Shown here: piece by piece, positions 33,537 to 42,547 of the stretch | Layout: each line of letters starts with the position of its first letter | Numbering within the stretch: position 1 is the stretch's first letter | From: Pseudoroseicyclus aestuarii | Lineage (GTDB): Bacteria; Pseudomonadota; Alphaproteobacteria; Rhodobacterales; Rhodobacteraceae | DNA length: 64,000 nucleotides | Assembly (NCBI RefSeq): GCF_003217255.1 | Contig: NZ_QJTE01000004.1 | Coordinates: forward strand, 186,001-250,000 | Reading direction: 5' to 3' | Notes under the pieces: generated by a model | What the model was told of the DNA's origin: nothing | The model's input: the letters and a program-made list of their open reading frames with translations, nothing else | Database searches by the model: none | Position numbers and translations under genes: made by a program

Positions 33537-33592
33537 TGATCACGGTCAATCAGATTCCTGATCTATTTCGATCACAATGACCGAAGTCATGA

Positions 33593-34441
33593 TCATTCAG
33601 GATCGGCCTGCACCTCCTGCCGCTGCGTGCCCAGCCCCTCGATCCCCAAGGTCACGTTGTCGCCGGCCTTCAGGAACTGCGGCGGTGTGCGGCCCATGCC
33701 GACCCCCGGCGGGGTGCCGGTGGAAATCACGTCGCCCGGATGCAGGCTCATGAACTGCGACAGGTAGCTGACCAGATGCGCCACGCCGTAGACCATGGTC
33801 GCGGTGCTGCCGTCCTGCATCCGGTTGCCGTTCACGTCGAGCCACATGCCCAGCGCCTGCGGATCGGCCACCTCGTCGCGGGTGACGAGGAAGGGGCCGA
33901 GCGGTCCGAAGCTGTCGCAGCTCTTGCCCTTGGTCCACTGGCCGGCGCGTTCGCTCTGGAACGACCGTTCCGAGACGTCGTTCGCCACGGCGTAGCCGGC
34001 GACGTAGTCCAGCGCCTCGCTTTCGGGGACGTATTTCGCGTGGCGCCCGATGATCACCGCCAGCTCGACCTCCCAGTCGGTCTTCTCGCTGCCGCGGGGC
34101 AGCAGGATCGGATCGTTCGGGCCGCAGATCGCGCTGGTCGCCTTCATGAAGATGATCGGCTCCGGCGGCACCGCGGCGCCGCTTTCGGCGGCGTGATCCG
34201 CAAAGTTCAGCCCGATGCAGATCATCTTGCCGGTGCCGCCGACGCAGGCGCCCAGCCGTGTCCCCTCGGGCACCGGCGGCAGCCCCTCGGCATCGATCCG
34301 CGCCAGATCGGCAAGCCCGGCATCGCCCAGCACTGCGCCGCCGATATCCGCCACATGCCCCGTCAGGTCGCGCATCTGCCCCTGCGCATCGAGGATGCCG
34401 GGCCGTTCTTGCCCGCGCAGGCCATGCCTGAAGAGTTTCAT
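33593..34441 (-). CDS. Fumarylacetoacetate hydrolase (FAH) family protein
   Basis: 282 aa with AAAGGGA before ATG 34441. A short N-terminal lid domain, then VGGTGKMICIGLNFADHAAE (His83), MKATSAICGPNDPILLPRGS and the metal-binding block TDWEVELAVIIGRHAKYV (Glu124, Glu126) with Asp155 in VANDVSERS. GTPPGVGMG near the end is also diagnostic. Members labelled ureidoglycolate lyase or 2,4-diketo-3-deoxy-acid hydrolase share this form. In a sugar-scavenging region a role in a diketo-deoxy sugar acid pathway is possible but unproven. Stands alone between deoR and the HxlR gene. Confidence 0.88.
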   Translation of the reverse strand: MKLFRHGLRGQERPGILDAQGQMRDLTGHVADIGGAVLGDAGLADLARIDAEGLPPVPEGTRLGACVGGTGKMICIGLNFADHAAESGAAVPPEPIIFMKATSAICGPNDPILLPRGSEKTDWEVELAVIIGRHAKYVPESEALDYVAGYAVANDVSERSFQSERAGQWTKGKSCDSFGPLGPFLVTRDEVADPQALGMWLDVNGNRMQDGSTATMVYGVAHLVSYLSQFMSLHPGDVISTGTPPGVGMGRTPPQFLKAGDNVTLGIEGLGTQRQEVQADPE

Positions 34442-34529
34442 CTCGTCCCTTTCCGTTTCCACCGGGGTGCCCCGGCTTCGGGCGCAGGGTCGGGCCACGG
34501 GCCGCCGCCGTCAATGTCGAAGCCGGGCC

Positions 34530-34919
34530 TCAGCCCGCCTGCCGCGCATGGCGGCCCGGGCCGTCGTAGTCAGCCTGGTTCCGCTCGATCGCGTCGCAAT
34601 TCACCGCCGACCACTGGCACAGCGCGAAGAGCGGCTGCACCAGCGTCTCGCCCAGCGGCGTCAGGCTGTATTCGACCTGCGGCGGCATCCGCTCGGCAAA
34701 GACCTCGCGCCGGACAAGGCCGTCGCGCTCCAGCCCGCGCAGGGTGACGGTCAGCATCCGCTGAGAGACGGTCTCGATCTCGCGGCGGAGCTGGTTGTAG
34801 CGCTTCGGCCCCTCGGAGAGGACCAGCACCGTCAGCGCCGCCCACTTGTTCCCGACATGCGACAGGATCGGCGAGATCCGGTCGCAGTCCCCGGGTACAG
34901 ACATGTGCCCTAGCTTCAT
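34530..34919 (-). CDS. HxlR-family transcriptional regulator
   Basis: 129 aa; the AAGGAGGC eight bases upstream fixes the start at ATG 34919 rather than the internal ATG at 34904. HxlR winged helix: CDRISPILSHVGNKWAALTVL, then RYNQLRREIETVSQRMLTVTLRGLERDGLVRREVF and PPQVEYSLTPLGETL. A single conserved-type Cys at 12 near the N-terminus could be redox-reactive, as in HypR and related regulators. It is divergent from the exported amidohydrolase with only 85 bp between, and a TTAC-N5-GTAA site lies in the gap. Confidence 0.9.
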   Translation of the reverse strand: MKLGHMSVPGDCDRISPILSHVGNKWAALTVLVLSEGPKRYNQLRREIETVSQRMLTVTLRGLERDGLVRREVFAERMPPQVEYSLTPLGETLVQPLFALCQWSAVNCDAIERNQADYDGPGRHARQAG

Positions 34920-34953
34920 CGGCGTGCCTCCTTGAGCCGTAGTCGGCGCATCT

Positions 34954-34966
34954 TTACCGGATGTAA
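34954..34966. promoter_or_regulatory. Candidate HxlR operator
   Basis: TTAC-CGGAT-GTAA, followed by a further GTAA half site at 34977-34980, in the 85-bp divergent gap. TTAC/GTAA dyads are typical of HxlR-family sites. The position allows control of both genes. Confidence 0.45.
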
Positions 34967-35004
34967 CGCACCAGAAGTAACCACCCCGATCAGGAGATTC
35001 ACCG

Positions 35005-36492
35005 ATGTGTGACCTGTGCCGCTCTGCCGGCCCGACCCGCCGCTCGTTCCTCAGGTATGCCGCGGCCGGCGCGGCGAGCATGGCCGCGATGCCCGCCTTT
35101 TTGACAGGCTCCGCCGCCGCGCAGGGCCTGCCGCAGGGCATCGGCACCGAAGGGCGCCGCACGCTGATCCGCGGCGGCCATGTGATGAGCATGGACCCGG
35201 CGGTCGGCGATTTCGCGCGCGGCGACGTGCTGATCGAGGGCCGCCGCATCCTTGAGATCGCGCCCAGCATCGAGGCGCCCGACGCCGCCGTGATCGAGGC
35301 CGAGGGCCGCGTCGTGATGCCCGGCTTCATCGACACGCATCACCACCAGTTCGAGACCGCGCTGCGGTCCTTCCTGCCCAACGGCATCATGTTCGGCACG
35401 CCGGACCGCGAGGGCGCGCGCAGCTACCTGGAGGATATCCTGGGCAAGCTCGCCCCGGTCTACCGCCCCGAGGATGTCTATATCTCTGAGCTGTTCGGCG
35501 GCATCAGCCAGCTCGACGCGGGCGTGACGACGGTGCACGACGTCTCGCAAATCCACCATTCTCCCGCCCATTCCGACGCGGCCATCCGCGGCCTGCGCGA
35601 TGCGGGCCGCCGCGGCGTCTTCGGCTACTTCGAAGGCGCGGGCCCCGAGGCGCAGTACCCGCAGGACGCCCGCCGCATCCGCGATGAGCACTTCGCCTCG
35701 GACGACCAGCTTCTGACGATGACCATGGGCGGCGAGGCCTATCTGCCGGGCGTCGATCCGCTGGACCTCTGGCGTCTTGGACAGGACCTCGACCTGCCGA
35801 TCGCGCTGCATGTCGTCGGCAGCCTCGGCATGGCCGAGACGATGGACCGGCTGATCCCCGAGTTCACCGACCGCCACCTCTTCATCCACATGACCGGGAT
35901 GAGCGATGCCGCCTGGGAGCGCACGCGCGAGGTCGGGGCGCATGTCTCGCTCTCGGTGCCGATCGAGATGCAGATGCGCCACGGCATGCCGCCGATCCAG
36001 AAGGCGCTGGACATGGGGATCGCGCCCTCGCTGTCGGTCGATGTCGAATGCACGATGACCGCCGATCCCTTCACCCAGATGCGCAGCGCGATGACGCTGC
36101 AGCGGGCCTTTGCCAATCAGGCCGCGCTCGAGGGGGCGGCGGATGCGCCGAGGCTTCTGACCGCGCGCGACGTGCTGGAATTCGCGACGTTGAACGGCGC
36201 GAAGGACCTCTGGCTCGACCGCAAGGTGGGCAGCCTCACCCCCGGCAAGGAGGCCGACATCGTCCTTCTGGACGCGCAGGCGCTGAACGTCGCGCCGCTG
36301 AACAACGTGCCCGGCGCGGTGGTGACGCTGATGGAACGCTCGAACGTCGAGACGGTGCTCGTCGCCGGCGAGGTGAAGAAGTGGCAGGGCGAGATGGTGG
36401 GCGTCGATGTCGCGGCGCTGCGCGACCAGATCACCGCCTCGCGCGATCATCTCTTCGAGGCCGCGGGGATCGAGCAGGCGCTCTTCGACTAG
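35005..36492 (+). CDS. Exported amidohydrolase-superfamily protein (Tat signal)
   Basis: 495 aa. Twin-arginine signal at 11-17 (TRRSFLR) followed by a hydrophobic stretch to about residue 38, cut near GSAAAQ. It is preceded by an unusual MCDLC. The mature part is an ATZ/TRZ-type amidohydrolase: composite beta sandwich LIRGGHVMSMD ... GRVVMPGFIDTHHHQFE with metal ligands His112 and His114, GVTTVHDVSQIHHS, a further HxH-like region, and a late Asp in SLSVDVECTMTADPF. Tat export suggests folding with metal in the cytoplasm before release to the periplasm. Deaminase or hydrolase of a ring compound; substrate unknown. Divergent HxlR gene is its likely regulator. Confidence 0.85.
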   Translation: MCDLCRSAGPTRRSFLRYAAAGAASMAAMPAFLTGSAAAQGLPQGIGTEGRRTLIRGGHVMSMDPAVGDFARGDVLIEGRRILEIAPSIEAPDAAVIEAEGRVVMPGFIDTHHHQFETALRSFLPNGIMFGTPDREGARSYLEDILGKLAPVYRPEDVYISELFGGISQLDAGVTTVHDVSQIHHSPAHSDAAIRGLRDAGRRGVFGYFEGAGPEAQYPQDARRIRDEHFASDDQLLTMTMGGEAYLPGVDPLDLWRLGQDLDLPIALHVVGSLGMAETMDRLIPEFTDRHLFIHMTGMSDAAWERTREVGAHVSLSVPIEMQMRHGMPPIQKALDMGIAPSLSVDVECTMTADPFTQMRSAMTLQRAFANQAALEGAADAPRLLTARDVLEFATLNGAKDLWLDRKVGSLTPGKEADIVLLDAQALNVAPLNNVPGAVVTLMERSNVETVLVAGEVKKWQGEMVGVDVAALRDQITASRDHLFEAAGIEQALFD

Positions 36493-36499
36493 ACCCGTC

Positions 36500-36533
36500 A
36501 GGGCGCCCTGCCCCCCCGGACGGGGCGCCTTTC
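36500..36533 (+). terminator. Terminator after amidohydrolase gene
   Basis: AGGGCGCC (36500-36507) can pair with GGCGCCTT (36524-36531) over 8 bp with one G-T pair, followed by a short T-run TTTC. Located 8 bp after the stop codon. Confidence 0.5.
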
Positions 36534-36598
36534 AAAATCCTCCGCGAGGCGGCAGGGTCGGGCCAGCAGGGCCGGCCCGCGGCCCAAGGGAGACTTCG

Positions 36599-37027
36599 AT
36601 GCTGTTCAACATTCCCCCCATCCTCTCGCCGGACCTGCTCTGGACGCTGCAGGCGATGGGGCACGGCGACGAGATCGTCATCGCCGACGCCAACTTTCCC
36701 GGCACTTCGATGGGGGCGCGCTGCCACCGCCTCGACGGGATCTCGGCGACCGACGCGCTCGATGCGGTGCTGCAACTGCTGCCGCTCGACAGCTTCGTCG
36801 AGACGCCGGCGACGACGATGCAGGTTGTGGGCGACGCATCGGCAAAGCCCGAGGCCGTCGCCGAATTCCGCCGCATCATCACCGACCGGACCGGCGCCGA
36901 GGCGAAGATGGGCACGCTCGAGCGGTTCGAGTTCTACGAGCGGGCGAAGAAGGCCTTCGCCATCGTGCAGACGGGCGAGAGCCGGATCTACGCCAATGTC
37001 ATCCTGACCAAGGGCGTCATCGCCTGA
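36599..37027 (+). CDS. fucU: L-fucose mutarotase (RbsD/FucU family)
   Basis: 142 aa with AAGGGAG before the ATG at 36599. Close to E. coli FucU over its whole length: LSPDLLWTLQAMGHGDEIVIADANFPGTSMG with catalytic-type His22 and Asp30, and near the end EFYERAKKAFAIVQTGE and YANVILTKGV. It interconverts anomers of fucose or a related sugar, assisting import or entry to metabolism. No fucose-pathway genes are nearby except possibly the FAH-family hydrolase. Converges on the YihS-type isomerase gene. Confidence 0.88.
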   Translation: MLFNIPPILSPDLLWTLQAMGHGDEIVIADANFPGTSMGARCHRLDGISATDALDAVLQLLPLDSFVETPATTMQVVGDASAKPEAVAEFRRIITDRTGAEAKMGTLERFEFYERAKKAFAIVQTGESRIYANVILTKGVIA

Positions 37028-37034
37028 GGCGGCG

Positions 37035-37052
37035 GGGCCGGTCGCCCGGCCC
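37035..37052. terminator. Bidirectional hairpin between convergent genes
   Basis: GGGCCGG (37035-37041) and CCGGCCC (37046-37052) with loop TCGC, in the 34-bp gap between fucU and the AGE-family gene. Confidence 0.5.
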
Positions 37053-37061
37053 TGCCCTTGC

Positions 37062-38276
37062 TCACTTTGCCAGGATGCCCGCGATCCCGTCATAGTGGCG
37101 GGAGAGCCCGCCGTGCAGCGGGTAGAGGTCGGCCTGCAGCGCGTGGTAGATGTCGGGCTTGCCGGTGAACTGCTTTTCCACCGGACGCCCCGCATCGTCG
37201 ATCTCGGGGTTCCAGCCGCCGCGGTCCTCATCGATGAACAGACGCTCGGCATCCTGCCACAGCGCCTCGTAGCGGGCGGCCTCCTCGGGGTCGGGCTGCA
37301 GCTTCAAGAGCGTGGCGAGCGCCCCGATCGCCTCGGACTGGGGCCACCAGTAGCGGTCGGTGACGCGCTGGCTGCCGTCGAAGTTCAGCGTGTAGCAGAA
37401 CCCGCCCTCCGGCATCGCGGCATCCGAAAGCGCGGTCTCGATCAGCGCGCGGGCGCGGGCCGGGGCCTGCCCCTCCGGGCGCCCCTGCAGGTCCCAGGCC
37501 TGCAGCAGCAGGCGCCCCAGCTCGAAGGAATGGCCCGGCGTGGTGCCGCGCGGGCGGAACATCGGATTGCCCTCGTAATCGGCATCGACGGACCAGTCCT
37601 GATGGTAATGCTCCGGCAGGCGCCAGTCGTTGCCGGCGCCCATCTTGCCGACGAAGAAGTCGAGGATGCTCATCGCGCGGTCGAGGTAGCGGGTCTCTCC
37701 CGTCGCCTCATAGGCGCTCAGATGCGCCTCGACGCCATGCATGTTGGCGTTCATGCCCCGGTATTCGGAAAACGGCGTCCAGTCGCGGCGGTATTCGTCC
37801 ACCATCAGCCCGGCCTCGGCGTCCCAGAAGCGCTCCGCGATCACCGCGTCGGCGAGGGACATCAGGCGATCCGCATCGGCATGGCCCGCAGCCTTGGCCG
37901 TGGCGGCGGCCAAAAGGACGAACATGTGCCCATAGGCCAGCTTGTCGGTCTGCACCGGCCCGCCGTCGTCGAAGGACCAGAGGAAGCCGCCATGCTCGGG
38001 GTCGAGGTGGCGCGTCAGCAGCGCCTGCATCCCGGCATCGACGATATCCGCGCAACCCGGCGCCCCGGCGATCATGCCCAGCGCGTAGGAATGGACGAGG
38101 CGGGTGGTGGTGATCAGCTCCTGCGGGCCCTCCAGCGGGCGCCCCTCGTGGTCCAGCGTGGCAAGGCGGCCACCGGGGCGCAGGCTGGCGCCGAAGAAGG
38201 CAAGCTGGCGCAGGGCGTCGGTCTTCATCGCCGCGATGCGGCCGGGCGCGTGGAAGGTGGGGCTGTCAGCGGACAT
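37062..38276 (-). CDS. AGE-family aldose-ketose isomerase, YihS/mannose isomerase type
   Basis: 404 aa from ATG 38276 (GAGGAGA ribosome site). Alpha/alpha barrel. Active-site residues expected from YihS occur at nearly the same positions: Arg59, His180 (NANMH), His249 and Glu252 (TPGHSFELG), Glu315 (WWPQSEA) and His378 (KPDIYHALQ). YihS-type enzymes interconvert mannose, glucose and fructose without phosphate. As the last gene of the operon carrying alpha-mannosidase and importer, it should convert released mannose to fructose. Overlaps the ATPase gene by 11 bp. Confidence 0.9.
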   Translation of the reverse strand: MSADSPTFHAPGRIAAMKTDALRQLAFFGASLRPGGRLATLDHEGRPLEGPQELITTTRLVHSYALGMIAGAPGCADIVDAGMQALLTRHLDPEHGGFLWSFDDGGPVQTDKLAYGHMFVLLAAATAKAAGHADADRLMSLADAVIAERFWDAEAGLMVDEYRRDWTPFSEYRGMNANMHGVEAHLSAYEATGETRYLDRAMSILDFFVGKMGAGNDWRLPEHYHQDWSVDADYEGNPMFRPRGTTPGHSFELGRLLLQAWDLQGRPEGQAPARARALIETALSDAAMPEGGFCYTLNFDGSQRVTDRYWWPQSEAIGALATLLKLQPDPEEAARYEALWQDAERLFIDEDRGGWNPEIDDAGRPVEKQFTGKPDIYHALQADLYPLHGGLSRHYDGIAGILAK

Positions 38277-39375
38277 GGCGGGTCTCCTCGCTCGGGCGGT
38301 CGGCGCGCCCTGCCCCCGCGGGGCTGCCCGCGGCCAGAGCGGCGCCCTTGTCGTCGAAGGCATGGATCGCCTCGGGGCGGCAGGTCAAGGTGATCTGCGC
38401 CCCCTCCCCGCCCAGCCCCTCGGCGTCGGATTTCAGGGTGATCTCGCGATGGCCCTCCGGGGCCTCGTCGAGGGTGAGGTGATAAAGGCCGAATTCGCCG
38501 AACTCCTCGACCACGTCGATGCGCCCCGTCAGGCCAGGCGCGCCGGGCTCGGCCAGGCGCAGGTGCTCGGGCCGCACGCCGATGATCTTTGCGCCGGCGG
38601 GCACGGCGCCGCCGGTCCCGGCCAGAAGCGCCCTGCCCTGTTCGGGCGAGAGGAAGTTCATCGTATGCCCGCCGATGAAGCCGGCGACGAAGTCGTTGGC
38701 GGGCGCGCGGTACAGCTCCAGCGGGGTGCCGACCTGCTCGACCCGCCCGCCGCGCAGCACGACGATGCGGTCGGCGAGCGTCATCGCCTCAGTCTGGTCG
38801 TGGGTGACGTAGATCATCGTCGTGCCCAGCCGCGCGTGCAGCCGCGCGATCTCGACCCGGGTCTGCCCCCGAAGCGCGGCATCAAGGTTCGACAGCGGCT
38901 CGTCGAAGAGAAAGACCTCGGGCTCGCGCACAATGGCCCTTCCGATGGCGACGCGCTGGCGCTGCCCGCCCGAGAGCGCGCGCGGCGCCCGGTCGAGGTA
39001 GTCGCCGATCTGCAGGATCTCGGCCGCGGCCTCGACCCGGCGCGTCGTCTCGGCCTTGTCCATTCCCGCGATCTGAAGACCGAAGGACATGTTCTCGCGC
39101 ACGCTCATATGCGGGTAAAGCGCGTAGGACTGGAACACCATCGAGATGCCGCGCCGGGGCGCGGGCACGCCGTTCATCACCTTGCCGCCGATGCTGACCT
39201 CGCCGCCGGTCACGGTCTCGAGGCCCGCGATCATCCGCAGCAGCGTGGACTTCCCGCAGCCCGAGGGGCCGACGAAGACCACGAATTCCCCGTCGCGGAT
39301 GTCGAGGTCGACGCCCTTGATGACTTCCAGCCCGCCAAAGGCCTTGCGGACGCCTTTCAGTGCGAGGTCAGCCAT
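38266..39375 (-). CDS. Sugar ABC transporter ATPase, MalK/UgpC type
   Basis: 369 aa. Walker A GPSGCGKST at about 36-44, signature LSGGQRQRVAIGRAIVREP, Walker B FLFDEPLSNLD, H-loop YVTHDQTEAMTLADRI, then the TOBE/OB C-terminal domain with MNFLSPEQG and GVRPEHLRL. One gene for both ATPase copies (homodimer) is usual for CUT1 importers. Lies between the GH38 and isomerase genes, overlapping both. In this class the C-terminal domain may also receive PTS or regulator signals. Confidence 0.93.
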   Translation of the reverse strand: MADLALKGVRKAFGGLEVIKGVDLDIRDGEFVVFVGPSGCGKSTLLRMIAGLETVTGGEVSIGGKVMNGVPAPRRGISMVFQSYALYPHMSVRENMSFGLQIAGMDKAETTRRVEAAAEILQIGDYLDRAPRALSGGQRQRVAIGRAIVREPEVFLFDEPLSNLDAALRGQTRVEIARLHARLGTTMIYVTHDQTEAMTLADRIVVLRGGRVEQVGTPLELYRAPANDFVAGFIGGHTMNFLSPEQGRALLAGTGGAVPAGAKIIGVRPEHLRLAEPGAPGLTGRIDVVEEFGEFGLYHLTLDEAPEGHREITLKSDAEGLGGEGAQITLTCRPEAIHAFDDKGAALAAGSPAGAGRADRPSEETRHVR

Positions 39376-42300
39376 GACCCACCTCGACCAGCAGGGTGAC
39401 GATCTCGAAGGGGCGCAGGGTCAGGTCGACACCGCCGCCCGTGACTTCCAGCGGGGCGGAGGCCTCTTCTTCCATTAAGTTGGCGCGGCGGACGGAGGCG
39501 ACGGGCAGGCCGAAATCGAGCCGCCCGACCGCGCGGCGGTTGGCATGCTCGAAAAGCCGGACCACCAGCGCCTTGCCGTCCTCGGAGCGTTTGACCGTCT
39601 CGATGGCGACGTTCGGCGCGCTCATCCGCGCGAGGCTGAAGGCCGCGGGCGCGGTCTCGCCGGGCGTGCCGATCACCCGCAGCGGCGTGTTGAAATCCTC
39701 CGCCGCGTGGTGGACGACCTCGAGGTCCGCCGCGCCGCCATGCAGCAGAAGCGCGTAGCGGAAGCCGTGGATGCCACGGTCGGCATCCGGGTGCGGCCAG
39801 GTCGATCCGCGCAGCAGCGTCAGCCCGATCTCCTGGTCATGGGCGCTGTAGCCATACTTGCAGTCGTTCAGCAGCGCCGCACCGAAGTCCGGCTCGGACA
39901 TGTCGACCCAGCGGTGCATCGAGGCCTCGAACCGCGCCTTGTCCCAGCTGGTGTTGCGATGCGTCGCGCGCTGGACATGGCCGAACTGGATCTCGGAGCG
40001 GACCTCGGCGACGTTCAGATCGAAGGGGAACATCGCCTTGAGCACCGTCTGGCGTTCCTGCCAGTCGACCTGCGTGTCGAACTCGATCTGCCGGGCGCCC
40101 TCTTCGAGGCTGACGATCTGCGTCAGGCTGCTGCCCTGATAGCGCTTGGTGATCTTCAGCGCCGCGCGATGCGGCCCCTCTTCGATCACCTCGATCTCGG
40201 CGCTGTCGCCGAAGGGCCAGGACTGCTCCTCGAAGTACCAGTCGATGTCCCAGGCGTCCCATTCGACGGACTTGTCCTCGAAGGCGACGAGGCGGTTGGC
40301 GCGCTGCCCCTCGGGGATCAGCTCGCGTCCAGTCGCCTTGTCGATCACGGAGGTGATCTCTCCGGCGGCATCGAAGGTGGCGCGGATCTGCGCGTTCTCG
40401 AGCCGGTCCGGCGCGGCGGAGAGGCTGCTGGGCGCGGCCTGCGCCTGGCCGGCCCGCGCGATACCGGCCCAGCCCATCGGGCCTACGCCGTGCACCGGGG
40501 CGGCGCCCTGGCTGCTGCCGTCGGCGCGGTGCAGGCGCTGCACCGGCTCCGTCCGGCCGCCGGTGGCGATCGCCTCCAGCCCATCGGGCAGCAGGGCGAG
40601 CGCGCCGTCCCGGGCATGGCCGGTCGCGTTCACGACGCGCGCCCCCTCATCTCCGCCCAGCGCCCGCATGGCGCCCAGAAGCGGGCCATTGCCGCTTTCG
40701 ATCTCGGCGAAGAGGGCGGCGTATTCGGCCTCGCTGTCCTCGTAGACCTCGGGGATAGAGGTGCCGGGCAGGATGTCGTGGAACTGGTTCAGCAGCACGA
40801 TCTTCCACATCCGGTCGAGGTCGGCCTCGGGGTAGTCCGCCCCGCCCTGCGCCCAGGCGAGGGCGGTCATGAACTCCATCTCGCGCATCAGGCGCTCGGC
40901 GAGACGGTTGTTGCGCTTGGTGCGGCCGATGGTGGTCAGCGTGCCGCGGTGGAACTGCAGGTAGAGCTCGCCCTGCCAGCGCGGGAAACGCGCGCCCTCG
41001 GCCTCCATCGCGGCGCCCATCCGGTCGAGGAAGGGCCGCAGCCCGTCGAGCTTCATCTTCGGCGCGCCGGGAATGCCGCGCTCGAAGCGCGTCGCGCGCT
41101 CGATCATGTCGCGGGTCGGGCCGCCGCCGCCGTCGCCCCAGCCGTAGCAGATCGCCAGCTCGGAAGAGGCGGCCTTGGGCTCGTACCGCTTCCAGGCGCC
41201 CATGACCTGGCTGGCGGAAAGGTCGGAGTTGTAGGTGGTGAAGATCTCGTCGCTCTCGAACTCCTGCGCGACGAGGAGGTGGGCCTTGGTGTCGGTGCCG
41301 TCGATGCCGCGCCAGAAGAAGGTATCGAAGGGGTGGCGGTCGGTGTCGTTCCACGACAGCTTCGAGGTGACGAAATAGGACAGCCCCGACTTGTCGAGGA
41401 TCTGCGGCATGTTCGCCGAATAGCCGAAGGTATCGGGCAGCCAGACGCAGGTCGGCGTCACGCCGAACTCCTCCTGGTGGAAGCGGCGGCCCATCAGGAT
41501 CTGCCGCACCATGCTCTCGCCCGAGACGATGTTGGCGTCGGGCTCGACCCACATCGCGCCCTCGATCTCGAGCTGACCGCGCGAGACCGCCTCCTTGATG
41601 CCGGCCCAGAGGTCCGGGTAGTCGGTCTTCAGGTAGTGGTAGAGCACCGCCTGGTTGTACATGAACTTGAACTGCGGGTACTCGACCATGTTCGCCAGCG
41701 CGGTGGCGAAGCTGCGCCCGCCCTTCTCGCGGGTGTGCAGCACCCGCCAGAGCCAGGCGATGTCGATATGCGTATGGCCGAAGGCGGCGATGGTCGGCTG
41801 CACCTCGGTGTCCTGAAGCGCGTAGATCTCTTCCGCGATGGCACCCGCCTCGGCGAGAGAGGCCTCTAGCCCCGGGGTCAGCCCCTCACCGCGGCGGTCG
41901 AGCGCGCGCAGGGCGCGATCCACGCGGTTGAAGATCTCGTGCCGCCTGGCATCGGTCTGGTGCAGCCGGGCCGCGACGTCGAAGGGCGTGCGCAGGTCGT
42001 GGTACAGGCGCTCCACCGCCTCGTTGCGCACGAGGTACTCCACCCCGAAGCCGGCCAGCGGGCGGTCGAAGAAGGTGAAGGCATCGACGTGCAGCGTGAC
42101 GGTGGTGCCCGGCACCGCGTCGCGCATGATCAGCAGCTCGGTATGGTTGCCGTCGATGGCCTGGGCGATCTTCCCGTCGAGATAGGCGAGGCACTGCGGA
42201 TCGGTCGATCCGGGCCGCTCCTGCCACTGCGAGGAGAAGCGCAGCACGAAGGTCTGGCCCTTCGCCTCTTCCGGCACGGTGATCTCGGCGGCGAACCAGG

Positions 42301-42547
42301 TATGGCCCTGCGCCCGCGACCATGTTGTGCGCTGGGTAAAGCCCGGCCAGCCGCGCCAGTCGGCGGAGAGCGCCTCGGCGGGATCGGGATCGGTGCCGGT
42401 GTCGAGGACATGCCAGTCGATCTGGCCCGGCACGGGCTGGAGGATCTTCGCCTCCAGATCCTTGAGCAGGCGGTCCAGCTTGCCTTCCTGCTTCACGTCA
42501 TCCGTGGTCAGCGACAGCTTCGACTTGAGGGGGGTAGAGTAGCTCAT
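39368..42547 (-). CDS. Alpha-mannosidase, GH38 family
   Basis: 1059 aa from ATG 42547, inside ATGA with the permease stop. The GH38 N-terminal catalytic domain starts at about 250: AAFGHTHIDIAWLWR (Zn ligands His258, Asp262, with His260), GAMWVEPDANIVSGES, WLPDTFGYSANMPQ with nucleophile Asp372, and later NQFHDILPGTSIPEVY with a Zn-ligand His. The 250-residue N-terminal beta domain and the C-terminal sandwich are usual for bacterial enzymes. No signal peptide, so it works in the cytoplasm on imported mannosides. Embedded in a CUT1 ABC operon. Confidence 0.95.
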   Translation of the reverse strand: MSYSTPLKSKLSLTTDDVKQEGKLDRLLKDLEAKILQPVPGQIDWHVLDTGTDPDPAEALSADWRGWPGFTQRTTWSRAQGHTWFAAEITVPEEAKGQTFVLRFSSQWQERPGSTDPQCLAYLDGKIAQAIDGNHTELLIMRDAVPGTTVTLHVDAFTFFDRPLAGFGVEYLVRNEAVERLYHDLRTPFDVAARLHQTDARRHEIFNRVDRALRALDRRGEGLTPGLEASLAEAGAIAEEIYALQDTEVQPTIAAFGHTHIDIAWLWRVLHTREKGGRSFATALANMVEYPQFKFMYNQAVLYHYLKTDYPDLWAGIKEAVSRGQLEIEGAMWVEPDANIVSGESMVRQILMGRRFHQEEFGVTPTCVWLPDTFGYSANMPQILDKSGLSYFVTSKLSWNDTDRHPFDTFFWRGIDGTDTKAHLLVAQEFESDEIFTTYNSDLSASQVMGAWKRYEPKAASSELAICYGWGDGGGGPTRDMIERATRFERGIPGAPKMKLDGLRPFLDRMGAAMEAEGARFPRWQGELYLQFHRGTLTTIGRTKRNNRLAERLMREMEFMTALAWAQGGADYPEADLDRMWKIVLLNQFHDILPGTSIPEVYEDSEAEYAALFAEIESGNGPLLGAMRALGGDEGARVVNATGHARDGALALLPDGLEAIATGGRTEPVQRLHRADGSSQGAAPVHGVGPMGWAGIARAGQAQAAPSSLSAAPDRLENAQIRATFDAAGEITSVIDKATGRELIPEGQRANRLVAFEDKSVEWDAWDIDWYFEEQSWPFGDSAEIEVIEEGPHRAALKITKRYQGSSLTQIVSLEEGARQIEFDTQVDWQERQTVLKAMFPFDLNVAEVRSEIQFGHVQRATHRNTSWDKARFEASMHRWVDMSEPDFGAALLNDCKYGYSAHDQEIGLTLLRGSTWPHPDADRGIHGFRYALLLHGGAADLEVVHHAAEDFNTPLRVIGTPGETAPAAFSLARMSAPNVAIETVKRSEDGKALVVRLFEHANRRAVGRLDFGLPVASVRRANLMEEEASAPLEVTGGGVDLTLRPFEIVTLLVEVGHG

